This document shows positions 1-12,425 of a DNA stretch of 64,000 bases, piece after piece (the stretch's first letter is position 1; each line of letters starts with the position of its first letter). The translations under genes were made by a program, and so were the position numbers. This DNA is from Pleurodeles waltl (Eukaryota; Chordata; Amphibia; Caudata; Salamandridae). The notes beneath the pieces are model-generated. The model was given only the letters and a program-made list of their open reading frames with translations. It did no database searches and had not been told where the DNA came from. Location: assembly GCF_031143425.1 (NCBI RefSeq), contig NC_090451.1, forward strand, positions 661,072,575-661,136,574. Reading direction: 5' to 3'.

Positions 1-164
1 TGCTCTGAAATCAGTACAGCCAACCAGCGTGCAGAGATCATCCAGCATGAAGAGAATCACAACAGTGATGCTGCTGCCTGGGGAACAATGCACCGGGAAA
101 GGGCCCGAGTGGTCATTTCCTTAAACAAAGGTTTGTGGCTTGCAAAAACAAGCTTTTAAAGCAA

Positions 165-292
165 CTTTTCCCAAGTATATTGGCAGGGAGATAGGGTTAA
201 ATTAATTTGCATCTGTTTGAAGGAGGGCCTTTTCCCAAGTATATTGGCAGGGAGATAGGGTTAAATTCATTTGCATCTGTTTGAAGGAGGGC
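165..292. repeat. 64-bp direct tandem duplication
   Basis: Two adjacent copies with a 64-bp period (165-228 and 229-292) each read from CTTTTCCCAAGTATATTGGC to GTTTGAAGGAGGGC. They differ at about one base (attaatttgc versus attcatttgc). A third copy starts (CTTTT) and breaks off. The near identity implies a recent local duplication. The rest of 1-537 shows no gene or recognised element. Confidence 0.9.
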
Positions 293-537
293 CTTTTGAG
301 TAAGGGTTTCACTTTTACAGCCTGCCAGACTCCAGTGACAGTACTTTGACTTGGAGACTTCTTTAACAACTTTTGAAATGTGTTTATAAGAACTGAATGG
401 ACATGCTTGTTCGTTTTACTGGTCAGAGGTCCTTCAGAAAACTAATAGGACAGTTTTCAGTGGAGTGGCTATAATTTACGTTTCAATGATTTACCCAATT
501 GTTCCCTGCAGGATTCAGGGAAATTACATTTATCAAG

Positions 538-3161
538 TGTAGAAAAGTACCCTCTTTTTGACACGGTTACCCCCACTTTTTGACTGCTGTCAGTGTGGTT
601 TGACTGTGTTCACTGGTATCCTGCTAACCAGGACTCCAGAGACTGTACTCTCTCCCTCTAAATGTGGTTGCTTAGGACTTAGCACATACTACAAATGGCA
701 TACTGGTGCTCCTCATATAAGTCCCTAGTATATGGTACTTAGGTACCCAGGGCAATGGGGCAACAGGGGTCCCCCATGGGCTGCAGCATGTATTGTGCCA
801 CCCATGGGAGCCCATGCAAAATGTGCCATGCAGCCTGAGTGAAAAGGTGCATGCACCCTTTCACTATCTGCACCAGGTCACTGTAAGCCACTGCTATGGT
901 AGGCAGTCCTAGCCCAGAGGGCAGGGTGCAGGTACCTGTGTGTGAGGGCACTCCTGCACGAGCACCTGCAACTCCAGCTCCATTGCTCTCGACTTCGTAA
1001 AGTGCGGGGAAGCCATTTTACCCGTGTAATGGACACAGGTACCCCTGTCTCTACTACATAATGGTAACTCTGAACTTTGGGTATCAAACATGCCAGAATC
1101 ATACTCCAAAACTGTTGCCAGTATTGGTTGTATGATTCCATGCACTCTGGGGGCTCCTTATAGGATCCCCAACATGGCTTCTACTAGTCTTCAGGGGTTT
1201 TCCAGGCACCCCGCGCTGCTGCCACCCTCAGACAAGCAGCTTCCCTCCTGCTGCTTGACAAGCTCAGGCAGGGGAAGGTAGAACCAGGTATTTTCTGTGG
1301 GAGAGGGAGATAACACCCTCTCCCTTGGAAATAGGTGTTACATGGCTTGGTAGGGGTAGCCTCCCCAAGCCACTGGTATGCTTCGAAGGGCACATTTGAT
1401 GCCCTCCTTGCATAAACCGGTTTACACCAGTCCAGGGACCCCAGTCCCTGCTCTGGCGCAAAACTGGACAATGGAAAGGCAAGTGACCACTCCCCTGTCC
1501 ATCACCACCCCAGGGATGGTGTTTAGAGCTCCTTCAGGTAACCACTTGATTCTGCCATCTTGAATCCAAGGTGGGCAGGGGCCCCTGGGAGCATCTGAGT
1601 GCCCAGGTCAGGCAGGGGTTGTCACAGCCCCCTCCTGATAGGTGATCACCCTGCTAGGTGACCAATCCCCCCTTCCTGGACTATTTAGGGTCTCCTTCTT
1701 GGCGGGTCCTCAGAATCAACCTGTAAGATTCCAGCAGGACTCCTCTGCATTGTTTACTTCATCTTCTGGCCACCGGGACAGCAACTGGACCCTCCAGGAA
1801 CTCACAATCTGCAACTCCAGCAACGACTTCGCTCTGCAACATTGTTTCTCCGGCTCCTTCCAGGAACTGCAACATTTCCCTGGCTCTGCATCCTCCGAGG
1901 GCAATGAGTCTTCAGTCTGTACAAGAAGTAAGAAGGAATCTTCCTTGAAGTGAAGGAGTCACTCCCTTGTATTCGGAGGCACTAACTGCGTGGATCTTCT
2001 CTGTTCCAGAGGTGTTTGGATCCTGCATCACAGGTGTTGGTCTGGAGTGGTCGCCTTGGCCCTCTCTACCAGCTGTCCAACTTTGAAATTGGTAAGCTCT
2101 TGCCTTTCCTCGCAGGACAGTACCCTGCCCAAGGGTCGCCTGTGGGGGCTGCCTCCTCTTCCTGCGACTCTCCCAGCTGCTGAGGGTCACCTTGGGCTCC
2201 CTTCCTTGGGTCGAGTTCCCTGGGCTCGCTGGTGCTCTTCAGCCTTGCAAAACCATATTCTCCAACTCTTGCATTTGCCAAGGCTTGTTGGTAATTTGCC
2301 AGCACCATTGACCTACTGCATCACAACCGCTGATGTGGAACATCTCTTACATCACTTCTGGAACTTCTCTTCTCCTTCTGTGCTGCACTGCTGATGTTCT
2401 AAATCCACCGTTGACCTGGTCCTGTATCCACAGAAGGTTGGGTAGTGGCTCCTGCCATAGCCAGACACTCCAACTCGATTAGGACTTGATTCCCCTTCTT
2501 TTGCAGGTCCTCTTCTCTCAGGATCCACTTTTGGTTTCTTCCTGTCTTGTCTGGGTCTTGCACAGTCCTTTTCCAAAGTTCTCCTGTGGGTTTGGGGGAA
2601 AAACAGGTACCTACCTCTTCTCTCCTGGTCGCTGGGGGGGACACCCTTATACTTACCTTTTGGGGTTCCTAGTTCCTCCAGCTCCCTTCTACTGATTCCA
2701 CTACCTTGGGTGAGGGACTGCCTATCACATTCCACTTACTTAGTATATTATTTGGTTTCTTCCTAGGGCATTCACTATTTACTATTGTTTTTACTATTTG
2801 CTATTGCTTTCTATGCTAATCACTGACCTCTAATGTGTACATAAGTGTGTTTACTTACCTCCTATTGGAGTATTGCCTATCCAGTATTTTAGTATTTGTG
2901 TTACTATAATAAAGTATCTTTATTTTTGTAACACTGTGTGGTTCTTTCATGTGTGTAAATGCTAAATGAGTGTAGTGGTATTGCAGAAGCTTTGCATGTC
3001 TCCTGGATAAGTCTTGGCTGCTCATCCACAGCTACCTCTAAGAGAGCCTTGGCTTCCTAGACACTGTCTACAGCTCACTAACATGGGATACCTAGACGTG
3101 GTATAAGGTGATAACACCATAGGTGCTCACCACACAACACACACCAGGCCAGCTTCCTACA
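538..3161 (+). mobile_element. Solo long LTR, Gypsy-like family A, copy 1
   Basis: It begins TGTAGAAAAGTACCC and ends GGCCAGCTTCCTACA, giving short inverted ends of the TG...CA type. A homologous copy lies inverted at 16948-19758. A poly(A) signal AATAAA lies at 2908-2913, about 250 bp before the 3' end and followed by a T/GT-rich stretch. This suggests a U3 of about 2.4 kb and a short R-U5. No coding frame of retroviral type lies inside, so it is read as a solo LTR. The exact target duplication is uncertain. ATCAAG occurs at 532-537 and again at 3168-3173, but the second copy is not flush with the CA end. The Gypsy assignment rests on the similar 5' end of the LTR joined to gag/pol at 51912 and is inference. 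Confidence 0.7.
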
Positions 3162-4438
3162 TCATACATCAAGCCCTTTCAAAGGTGATATTTGTACAAA
3201 TGTTTGAGATTTTCCCTGTGAAGAAAAGTGAAAGATCTTCATAGAGCTGAAGTGAGGACAAAGAAGAAGAATAGCTAACTCTAGGGAGTTGCAGCTCAGC
3301 AGTGATGAATCAATTATTTGATAGAGCTTCCCTAATTTAATGTTTCTACATGGTTGCTAGGACACCATAATGTGCCTAGCTCAGGAGAATAGCAACGTCT
3401 CCACTTTTTTGCTTGGTTGACCTTCTTTTTTTGGACTGGCACAAAAAATCTTGTTTTGCGATTCCAAATCGACAAGACTCATTTCAGAGAATCAACATGG
3501 CCTTTTTTGTAGAGATCAAGTACAACCTAGGATCAAATTGGAGAATAAAATACTAGAATAAAGACACAGCACTGATCTTAACCAGGGCCATAGCTTCTAG
3601 GTCAGAGTTGTTCCAGCTGCGCTCAGATTGAGTTTAATTAAATCTCTGGACTTTCTGAAGCCTAGGAAGGAGACCTCACAATAGGCTTTACCAGTCAGTG
3701 GCATTGGCTCTGTTTTTGTAATGGCTTTACTCATAGTCCATATGGGACTTATGAGATATCCAGGGGAAATTGTTGGTTTTCTGATGAGCATATTAGGGTT
3801 TCCTTGTCACAGGTGGTAGACGCTGGCCATACAAGCAGGAGTCTTAAGAATTTATTTTATAGCAGCTGTCTCATATCCTGGAATTTTTTTGTTATAGGTC
3901 TTCTGTACACTCCCCCCCCCCCCCACCCTATACTCCTCCAATTCCCACCCATAATCCACCCACTAGCACAGGAAGCTTTCCTTGAACACGGATGCGTGGG
4001 CAAGGAGCCACAAGAACCATTATTCATTGGCTGTCTACTCTGCGCTCACTTCAGTGAAGCCATGCAAGAAATATTTTGAGCTTGGGCATTGTAATGTCTA
4101 TATCTGCGTCCACCAGTAGAGTTCATAATTAATGCTGTATTGTAAAGAGGCTTAAGGAACAACTTTGAAGTAAACGTTTAATTCAAGCTTTTCCGCTTGG
4201 AGATTATTTTCTCCTATGTACTTTATGTGACAACCTACTAGCCACATTCTCACCTCCACTCCTCCCTCACCTCTCTCACAGAGAAAGTGCTGAGGACTTC
4301 AAAGCCAGTTTTTGTAATTGTGACGCACTTGTGCCTGGGATTCTGATTTTTAATGGGCGGAATGATGTGCTCTGAGTAAGTGGTGTTGTATCGACTCGTA
4401 TTGGGATTGTTGTGCTTTTCGTCTGTTGTAAGAACTTC
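3162..4438. other. Non-coding, probable intron of the host gene at 4977-5528
   Basis: No convincing reading frame or repeat was recognised. It contains a C-rich run near 3911-3926. It lies upstream of a good 3' splice site at 4976, so it is best read as intronic sequence, by inference. Confidence 0.4.
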
Positions 4439-4592
4439 GGCCCATATTTATAGTTTAGCGTCGCATTTGCGTCATTTTTTGACGCAAAAGTGGTGCAAAC
4501 TTACAAAATACAATTGTATTTTGTAAGTTTGTGCCGCTTTTGAGTCAAAAAGTGGCGCATATGTGGTGCCAAAAAAGTATAAATGTGAGCCT
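4439..4592. mobile_element. Palindromic MITE (GGCCCATATTTATA family), copy a
   Basis: It starts GGCCCATATTTATAG and ends in a near reverse complement (AAGTATAAATGTGAGCC). The two halves fold on a centre reading CTTACAAAATACAATTGTAT with its complement, so almost the whole 154 bp is one hairpin. Internal GCGTCA/TGACGC arms recur in every copy. It has no coding capacity. Other copies with flanking TTA or TCA duplications suggest a transposase making 3-bp targets, such as PIF/Harbinger. That class assignment is inference. Confidence 0.8.
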
Positions 4593-4976
4593 AAAGGTCC
4601 ATGCCAGCCCAGCGAGGATGTCCAAATGCGGCCGGCGGGTTTCTGGCCACATGTGCGGCCGACTGGCGGTTCAGCCATGGCGGTCGGACGAGGTTGTAAT
4701 GAGGGCCAAAGTCTAGAGTTTCGCCACGGAGAACATTGAAGGGCTCCAAGCAGGGGCTGAGTTCTGCCATCAAATTACAGGGAAATGTAATACAGAAAGT
4801 ACTAAGTTGACACATGGAGCACTAGGTAAATGCAAGATACAGAGGTCATCTGGTCATAGAAAATTGGCAGGTTCTGAATACTTAAACAACAACATAACAT
4901 TCAAAACTATGAGGCACGTGTCAGATTTTGGCCCCAGCGTATTAGTGACTTTGCTTGTTTAGATTGTTGCATCCAG

Positions 4977-5528
4977 GTACTCAGATCTGATGTGGAAACT
5001 GAAGCTTCCCCCCTGAATCAGACTTATACGTTTGTTTTGGATGCCTCAAAGATCTCCACACCATCTCACAGCCTGTGTGACTCCGATAGCCTAGCAGCTG
5101 GCATTAGCATGGTATTGCTAGATGATGTGAAGGACTGTGGGCAACTCAACATGACTATTGAGAGCCATGCTGAAGGTTCTGTGGATACATTTGTCATACC
5201 TGGCATAGAACCCTCAACTGAATCAACAGAAGTCCCCAGTAGTGGCAGTACCTCTTCTTCCCAATGTCTGGACAGTTACCGAACAAGTTCAAGCCTGTTA
5301 GAGAGCAGCTTGGAGGACAGCAGTACCTATTCACCCCGGGGCTGTTTTTATTATTTGTCTTCAGAGGACTCTGTTTCTAGCTCTGTTTTCGACAGCTACT
5401 CCAAGTCTGGCCTCAACTCTCACCCAAGCATCATATCCATCAGCTCAACTGACAGAGACCAGGAAGATTCTGCAAGAGACACTGATCGAGGTACGAATGA
5501 AGAAGTAACAGAGAAGTGTTGTACCTAA
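4977..5528 (+). CDS. Last coding exon of an unidentified host gene (Ser/Thr-rich C-terminus)
   Basis: A 3' splice site (pyrimidine-rich tract, then TTGCATCCAG ending at 4976) is followed by an open frame from 4977 (GTA CTC AGA TCT GAT) to a TAA at 5526-5528, about 183 residues. A second possible acceptor CAG ends at 4984. There is no ATG near the start, as expected for a terminal exon. The peptide is acidic and very rich in Ser and Thr, with clusters such as SSGSTSSSQ, a central SPRGCFYYLSSEDS segment and a charged end (DTDRGTNEEVTEKCCT). I see no transmembrane helix, catalytic motif or zinc finger. The composition resembles a disordered cytoplasmic or regulatory tail, but I do not recognise the family. 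The frame is free of stops and not repeat-derived, and a long unique 3' region follows, which supports a real gene. Upstream exons are outside the window. Confidence 0.65.
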   Translation, partial: VLRSDVETEASPLNQTYTFVLDASKISTPSHSLCDSDSLAAGISMVLLDDVKDCGQLNMTIESHAEGSVDTFVIPGIEPSTESTEVPSSGSTSSSQCLDSYRTSSSLLESSLEDSSTYSPRGCFYYLSSEDSVSSSVFDSYSKSGLNSHPSIISISSTDRDQEDSARDTDRGTNEEVTEKCCT

Positions 5529-8500
5529 AACAAATTCACAGCCGGTGATATAGTGATGGGCAAAAGTGGGTTTATAGGTAATATTTGCAATGCATAGGGA
5601 GAATCGTTTCTCACACAGTCATGGGTCACATACAGAGCAACTAGTCACAGTAAAAGTGTGAAGGCCCATATTTATACTTTAGCGTTGCATTTGCGTCATT
5701 TTTTGATGCAAAAGTGGTGCAAACTTACAAAATACGATTGTATTTTGTACGTTTGCGCCGCTTTTGCGTCAAAAAGCGGCGCAAATGTGGTGGTAAAAAA
5801 GTATAAATGTGAGCCTAAAGGTCCATGCCAGGGTTACTGCTGTGGGTACCTTGTATATGTTATGTTTGTAGTCACTACTGCGCAAGAGCACGTTTCATAT
5901 TTATAGAATGTGCACACTCAATTAATATAGGCTGACTCAGTGCCCTCTGGTGAAAAATTGTACAGCCAATGGCCAACGATGCTTGTGTTGGTGGTGTGTT
6001 TTCAGCATAGTCGGCAACAGCTTGGAAGCTTTACTTGTGTCCAGAGATGTAAGAAGCCAGGTATGACAGGTTCATCCTCAGACATGCAATTCTTTGTGTT
6101 CCAAAAATTAGCTTAACTTACATCTGGGCACCACAATGTTTTCATGTTTTTCCACCAATGTTGAATGTTTTTTCTTGTGCCAGTTGTGTTTCCTCCAGTT
6201 TTGGTAAGAAATTAATGTATCTTTTCGCCTTTCCTTAGATAATTTTAATCCTGAAATTCCAAAACTGGAGAAGAGCATCAGTGGGACGAGCCCAAAACGG
6301 GAACATTTACACTTGACTGTGGCGGTCTCGCTCTTTCTCATGGCCCTCCTGGCTTCCTAGCTGTGATGCCTTTAGAACAGAATCTGAGGCCTTCGCAGAA
6401 ATAACAAAAGCGTTAAGACTGAAAATTAAGTCAAGGTGATTGTGAAACAATGCCAAGCACAGCTGATGAAGTGTCAGAGTGAGATGGGACCCTTGACTTC
6501 TAGGAGACTATTTACCCCTTCTCCCAAGTCTGCCTTCCTCTACGTTGTGCGCACAAAACCACCATCTCTTGAACGCTTTTTGACATCCTGCCTGGAGAAC
6601 ATAACTAATTCAGAAGAAACTTGCATCTTGAAATGTGCTTGAAGATTTGTGGGCCTTTGGGCCATTCTACCGCACCTTCCTTGTCAGTCACAGCTCCTGG
6701 AACCATGAAGTGTCTGACTGTGAAACACGCTTGTGAGGAATATTTGTGGGAGGGGACGTGGGGTGAGAAGGTCTCTGCAGGAATTGTTGCCAAAGGATTA
6801 TTTAGAAAATATCGGGAATCCACAATGAACCTTTTTTTTTTTTTAAATCCTAGAAATCTTTATCTTCAGATCGAGGTGACCTGGTGGTCCAATTAAGCAA
6901 AACTCCTGTAGCCAACGAGGCTTTTGCCCTGGGAGAGTGCGGCTGAACAAAGCAGTGGGGAATGTTCTTTGTTGCCTGAAGCGTTCCTGAATCAAGAGTG
7001 CCTATCCCTCTCAGTCTGCATGGACAGCAATCACTTGAATGCTGGCTGGTGAGGGGCTAGAGAACGTTTGCTCCATCGAGGGGCTTTAGCAATGCTGAAT
7101 CAGTTCTCTGCGTTCCCTTTGGGCCGCTTTTCCCAGCACCAATTGTGAGTCCAGTGTTCAAGGAGGACCCTTGTCTGTGCCAGTTTCCCAATCTCCTGCC
7201 ACTTACCAGTTCTTCTTTATGACTGTTTGCGAGTGACATCTTGTCATGTCTACATCTCTGATGCTTGCTTTGAATTTGGCCAGAGTGACTAGCATGGTCG
7301 TTAAATCCCCACCCTGTTTGTATCCAAATCTCTGCTGGCCTCTACTCCCCTCTACCCACCATCTGCACGTGGCTCTCTTGTTGGTTATAAGAAAAGTGTA
7401 ACTTTCAAGGAAGTGTATGTTTTGAAGAAACGGGATTTTGTATCCATCCTAGACCCAAAAAAATGTACTATGTTACTCTCTTAGGTTTTCTAGGCATATT
7501 GCTTCAGTGTTCAACAGCCCGTTGCATAGTAAGTCATTTCTACTGGTGCGAATGACCGCATTACACAGTGGTCCATTTGCAAACGTCTAACTTGTCTTTC
7601 GAGAGTTGTAACTTGGTAGTGCCACCTTGTTTGATGTTGTCACTGATACAGTGAAGAAGCTTTTAGTGTTGTTTACAAGACAATATGCAGGCGGAAAACT
7701 CAAATATCCCGACTGTATAATATTGCAGATGTTGAGAGCTGCTCCATCTCATAAGTACTGATTGCTGTCATGCTAAGTATTACTAGTTGGACTTCCTTTT
7801 TTGGTTGCACTTTTGCAAGTGATGGCAAACCATTGCAGCTCCTGCTGGACTGTGGGGGACTGGTGTAATTGTAGCCAGATTATCACATTATGGCGTAGGT
7901 TAATGCCTGAGCGAAGGTTATGCTTTGAAAGAGGGTGGCTGTAAAGTCGTTCTAGACTACAAGTGGGAGTAGAAACAAGAGGTTTGATGATGAACTCAAA
8001 GCTTAAGGGGGGAGGGGAGGAGCTCTACCAGTGGTTCTTCTTGGATATCTTATATCCATAAGCCAACATGAAGTAGACAGAAGCATAATGACTAGCCAGT
8101 TGAGTGACGTGCTGATGTAAATGAGCAAGAGATCCAAGCAAATAGAGTAAATGAGAAATATTTGGAAACACTTTAGATTTTTGTTTTGTTGTTTCGAGGG
8201 CTGCAGAGTTCACAGAATCAACAATAAGCAAAAGGCATAGAAGACCATGAACACTTTCTAGCCTACCTCTAAAATAGCCTCTGATGTCTTTACCCATTTG
8301 TTAACTTAATTTATTTTGCAGCCTGTAGTCTTTTAGAGTAGGTTTCAGTATTCTCTTTATTGGTAAACTTGACTGTTGTTTTTGAGCTCTTCAAGCAGGT
8401 AGTGCTGGATTTGTGTACTATATCCTGTGTATATGTTAACACTAAGCCTGCTCAAGACTGGTGTCTAGAATGTCTTTCTTAACAGAACATACGCTATCTA

Positions 8501-11500
8501 GTCTAGACCACCACACCAACATGTACGTAGTCTTAATATCCCATATCCCACCTCTTTTACACTTGTTTTTGAATGGCTCAATAGCTTATCCCACTGTTAT
8601 CTTCCCACCTAGCCATGTGATGGTCTCCTGAAAAATTGGAAAGGACTTTTTTCCATCCAGTTATCCTTCAGAAATTGTACTTATTCCATCTGTAACGCCA
8701 CAGAATTGTGATAGTTCGTGTTCCTGTTTATATCGTAGGCAACATGTTTTTAAAGTTATTTTTTCCGGTCTTTCTTTCGCCTGATAATGGAATGGGACTT
8801 GTGGATGTTTTTCTTAGTGTTTTGGCAACAGATGCTATAAAATTCTAAAGAATGACTCGTAGTAATAAACTAATGATGCCAGGCTTACTGTATGAAGAGT
8901 CTGCCACAGGAAGTTGGCTGACACGACACTTGCAGCACAGCTAGTTTTCTGCATTGTCTTGTTCTGTGATATGAAATTTGCCCTTGGGTAGATATGGTCC
9001 TGGTACCAAACTTTTCTGTCTGATGTGACTGTATATGGGGCGAGTCAGCATTGTCCATGCTCAGCCTTGAGCTAGCAAGTGGGTCACTCAGCCCCCCCTG
9101 GTTTGTTCAAATCTGGTTTCACAGTTAGCATGATTAAAGTAACTGCGGCTGATGAGGATCCCAGCTCCAGCCATTAGCTGCCGCTTGGAGCCAGAATACT
9201 TTTAATATAACTCACTTGCATACTTTAATCTAAATAGAATTAGAGCCATGGTAGCCTGCTGATATTACGGAACTCCATGGAACGGGAATATCATACTCCG
9301 AAGTCTCGGCATGTGATGAAAAGATTTTCTACCACAATGTCTTTCTGTGCAAGAGAACCGCACTAGTCCATTATAAATACAAAAGTGTTATGTTATAGGT
9401 TGGAATTGGTGCTTCATCAAGTTTTGCCAGCCAGAGTTGAACCACTTAAAGTTAAGAATTTCTGCATTGGAAGTATTAGCATTGAGTGCATTCACACTCA
9501 TCCTCTTCAATTGCCAGCAAGCAAGGCCTAAGAGAACAGAAGGGTCCCAACGTTGTCCTTCTCCAGTCTAAAGATTATTTAAGTAGCATAGTCTTGGTTG
9601 TGGCAGGTAAGACCAAATTAATTGATACATTCTAGTAGGAGTTAGCATGAAAAGTTTGGGTTACTATCATAGGTAGATGAAGTACTTTAGAGAGCATGTG
9701 CCTCACAGAGAAGTATGTGTCTGAGGATTCCTGGAATGAATGCAACCAATCCTTACTTGTTGAGGAAAGCTTTAAAACCAGGTGCCTTGCAACCTTGAGG
9801 AAAATTCTTGTTTTTAAGTGTGTTATCACAATGGCTGTGAAAACAAAAGTAAGTGGATGTTTCCACAATTCCATGGAGCAAGGATTGATCTTGAGTAGCT
9901 GAAGAACTCTCTAGACATTCTTCCACTTAAGATGTACAGGAGGTGAAAAAAAGAGGTGGGCATGTCCAACACAAATCATTTTAAATCACTGAGGTCCATG
10001 TTATATTGCAGGAGGTGTTTTGGTCCTTAAAAACTGAACCAGCACCTAAGCTTTCTTATCAAGGGATTTGCTAGGGCCTCATATAGATGTTGTGAAGGAA
10101 CGATATTCCTCAGTGTTTCTGAATTTGTCACTGCTCTTAAATAGTTACTTGTATAGACACTTGGCTTCAGAGATACATGAAGATAATTACTCTATATTTC
10201 CTAATAGACGCTTTTTACGTTGTTTGTTGTTGGAGACTTGCATGAAAAGCAAGTATATGTTGAATCATTTTGCTCTTCATGTTTTAGCAGGTGTGCTTTC
10301 CTATATTGAGTTGGAATAAGGGAGTTAACAGCATCCTTGAACCACAAGTCTACTGAGGTGTTAGTAGTTGTTATGAATTAAGTAATGTGCGCTGTGGATG
10401 CATTTTCTGTCCAAAATTAGTGAGAGATCAGTTCTTCACAGAAAGGGTGAGACCCATAATTTCAGTAATTATGCATGTTTGACCTTCAAAGGTAGAAGAA
10501 TGGCCATCGTGATTGCGTGACGATCATCCCTATTTTCAAGAGAAGTACCCCAGTTACATTTGTTGGGATGATATAATTATATTGTGATAATGGAATTCGT
10601 AAAAGCTTCTGTGAAGGATGCACATAGATATGGGGGTTGGTTTATGAAAAGAAATTAATAGGTTGCCACACCAGTTATAATTCCATCTGCCAGCAAGGAA
10701 TATTCTTCTGCAGAGAAGGAACTGAAGGTAATGGAAGAGCAGCAGAAGAAGCACAATTCATAGCAAGACAAAAGATGAATGATACTTTGTGTGATTCAAT
10801 AGGGCATCATTTCATCATTCAGAAACAGAGCAGACAGGAAAACGTGGCTTAGCTGGAAAATGGGTTAACTTCCATGCAGTTGAGTACTGAGGGCTGCACT
10901 TCTCTGGTGTGGCCCTAAAGCCTTCCAAACACCCTTAAATAATACAAGGGTTATTAGTGGGTTGGATAATAGTAACTCTGTTAGATGGCACAGTGTGGAA
11001 GCTGGAACTATTTACAAAACACATGACTTTATGCGATTATCACCCATCTTCACCATCATTCTTTAAAATTTGAGAGCGATCTGTCTTCAATTTAACTAAA
11101 TAATTAGCTCATCTGATTACAGCTTCAGTGCTGCTTGAATTCACGAAGTCGACTCATGGCTAAAATGCTGTCTTATGTATTGGTAAGCACGAAGTTTGTT
11201 AAGTTCAAAAGGGGCGGTAGCTACTATCAATTCATGGCACATTTTCTAAAATTACAATTAACATTAGGCTGGTAATGTAATACCTGGTTCTGTCGCCTTA
11301 CCTGTGTAGCCATGCCAAATTTACTGAAGGTTTTGAAAGCTTGTCACTTGCGATTGTTGCATTGTGCCCTTCTTTCTTGAGAAAGAGCGTATTTAGTGTA
11401 GAAGGATGAGTGAAAGTTTGTACAGCGTTTTTGCTTTTTCCAGTCTTCCCCACAGTTCATCCGTTTAATAGCAATAACGCACCCTCTAGGCCTTCCTTGC

Positions 11501-12415
11501 TATCAGCACAGTGTGAGAACCTCTCTGGCCAAGAATCAATGGATGTGGCTACGGTCTGGACTCATGCATTGACCTCTCCTGTGCAAGATGCCCCATATGT
11601 GAAAAATATTTAATGCAGAGAGGAGAGATAGTGTTTACAAGCAGAGTTTCCCTCCTTCATTGTCTCATGTTCATACAGACCCAGCAAGGGAGTTGCTGGC
11701 CATTTGTAAAGCAATGGGATTATCACACCCACCCCTAACTTTGTCCAACAACACTTGTTGCCGGAGCAGATATCGAACAACCATTTGATCTCTTCATGCG
11801 TGGGTGCAAATAACTTGCTAAGTAGAAAGGGTAGGTAGATCATGGGCCATTGTGTACATATACATTCCCCACCCTCCTTCACCTATAAGCATTCACCCTT
11901 CTCTGTACCATAGTCCCACCTGTGGATCTTTGTCTTTTCCTGTAACTTCCGTGGTGAAATGGAGTAGAAGACTGCTCTGCTTTGGGCAACATCCCTCTTG
12001 AACCAGACGACTGACTAGCAGCTAACATCTGACTTTGTTGACGGATTCAGCATTGCGTTCCCCTCACAAGATACCACGGAGCAGTCAATGTACATATCTC
12101 TGAGATCTATATATACATATATACATAAATCTATATAGAAGGATTGGTTCCCTCTATAGTTGTATTCAGAGCACATGTATAAATGTGGCTTCCGACCTAT
12201 TGTAACGTGTAAATACGTTTGAAAGTGTTTGATTTCTTTTGTATTTTTTTGTTGGTATTTGGTTTTGTTTTGTCTTCTGTGAAGACCGACCTATGCAAAG
12301 CACAGACACTTTTTTGGGGGGAAATAACGTTTTTAAAGAACTGCTTTGGCCGTCATTTTCATATTCTGCTGTTAGTCTAAAAAAAATAAAATGTAATAAA
12401 AACGGTCTCTTTTGT
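5529..12415 (+). other. Probable long 3' UTR of the host gene
   Basis: This 6.9-kb stretch runs from the stop codon to tandem poly(A) signals. It is A/T-rich, mostly unique and almost free of the elements that fill the rest of the window, apart from the palindromic MITE at 5663-5816. Short open frames are scattered and unconvincing. Near its end is an alternating TATATACATATATACATA tract (about 12107-12127). Continuity as a single UTR is inferred; introns or a second short gene cannot be excluded. Confidence 0.45.
5663..5816. mobile_element. Palindromic MITE, copy b
   Basis: Same family and length as the element at 4439, from GGCCCATATTTATAC to AAGTATAAATGTGAGCCT with the same central palindrome and GCGTCA arms. 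It sits in the probable 3' UTR, so the transcript could carry a hairpin of about 70 bp. It shares with copy a the right-hand flank AAAGGTCCATGCCAG, which lies beyond the palindrome. Confidence 0.8.
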
Positions 12416-12425
12416 TTGTGCTTGG
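12385..12425 (+). terminator. Tandem poly(A) signals with GT-rich downstream element
   Basis: AATAAA occurs at 12385-12390 and again at 12395-12400, followed by a T/G-rich stretch (GGTCTCTTTTGTTTGTGC). This is a typical vertebrate cleavage and polyadenylation site. Cleavage is expected near 12405-12420. It most simply ends the transcript that contains the exon at 4977-5528. Confidence 0.6.
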
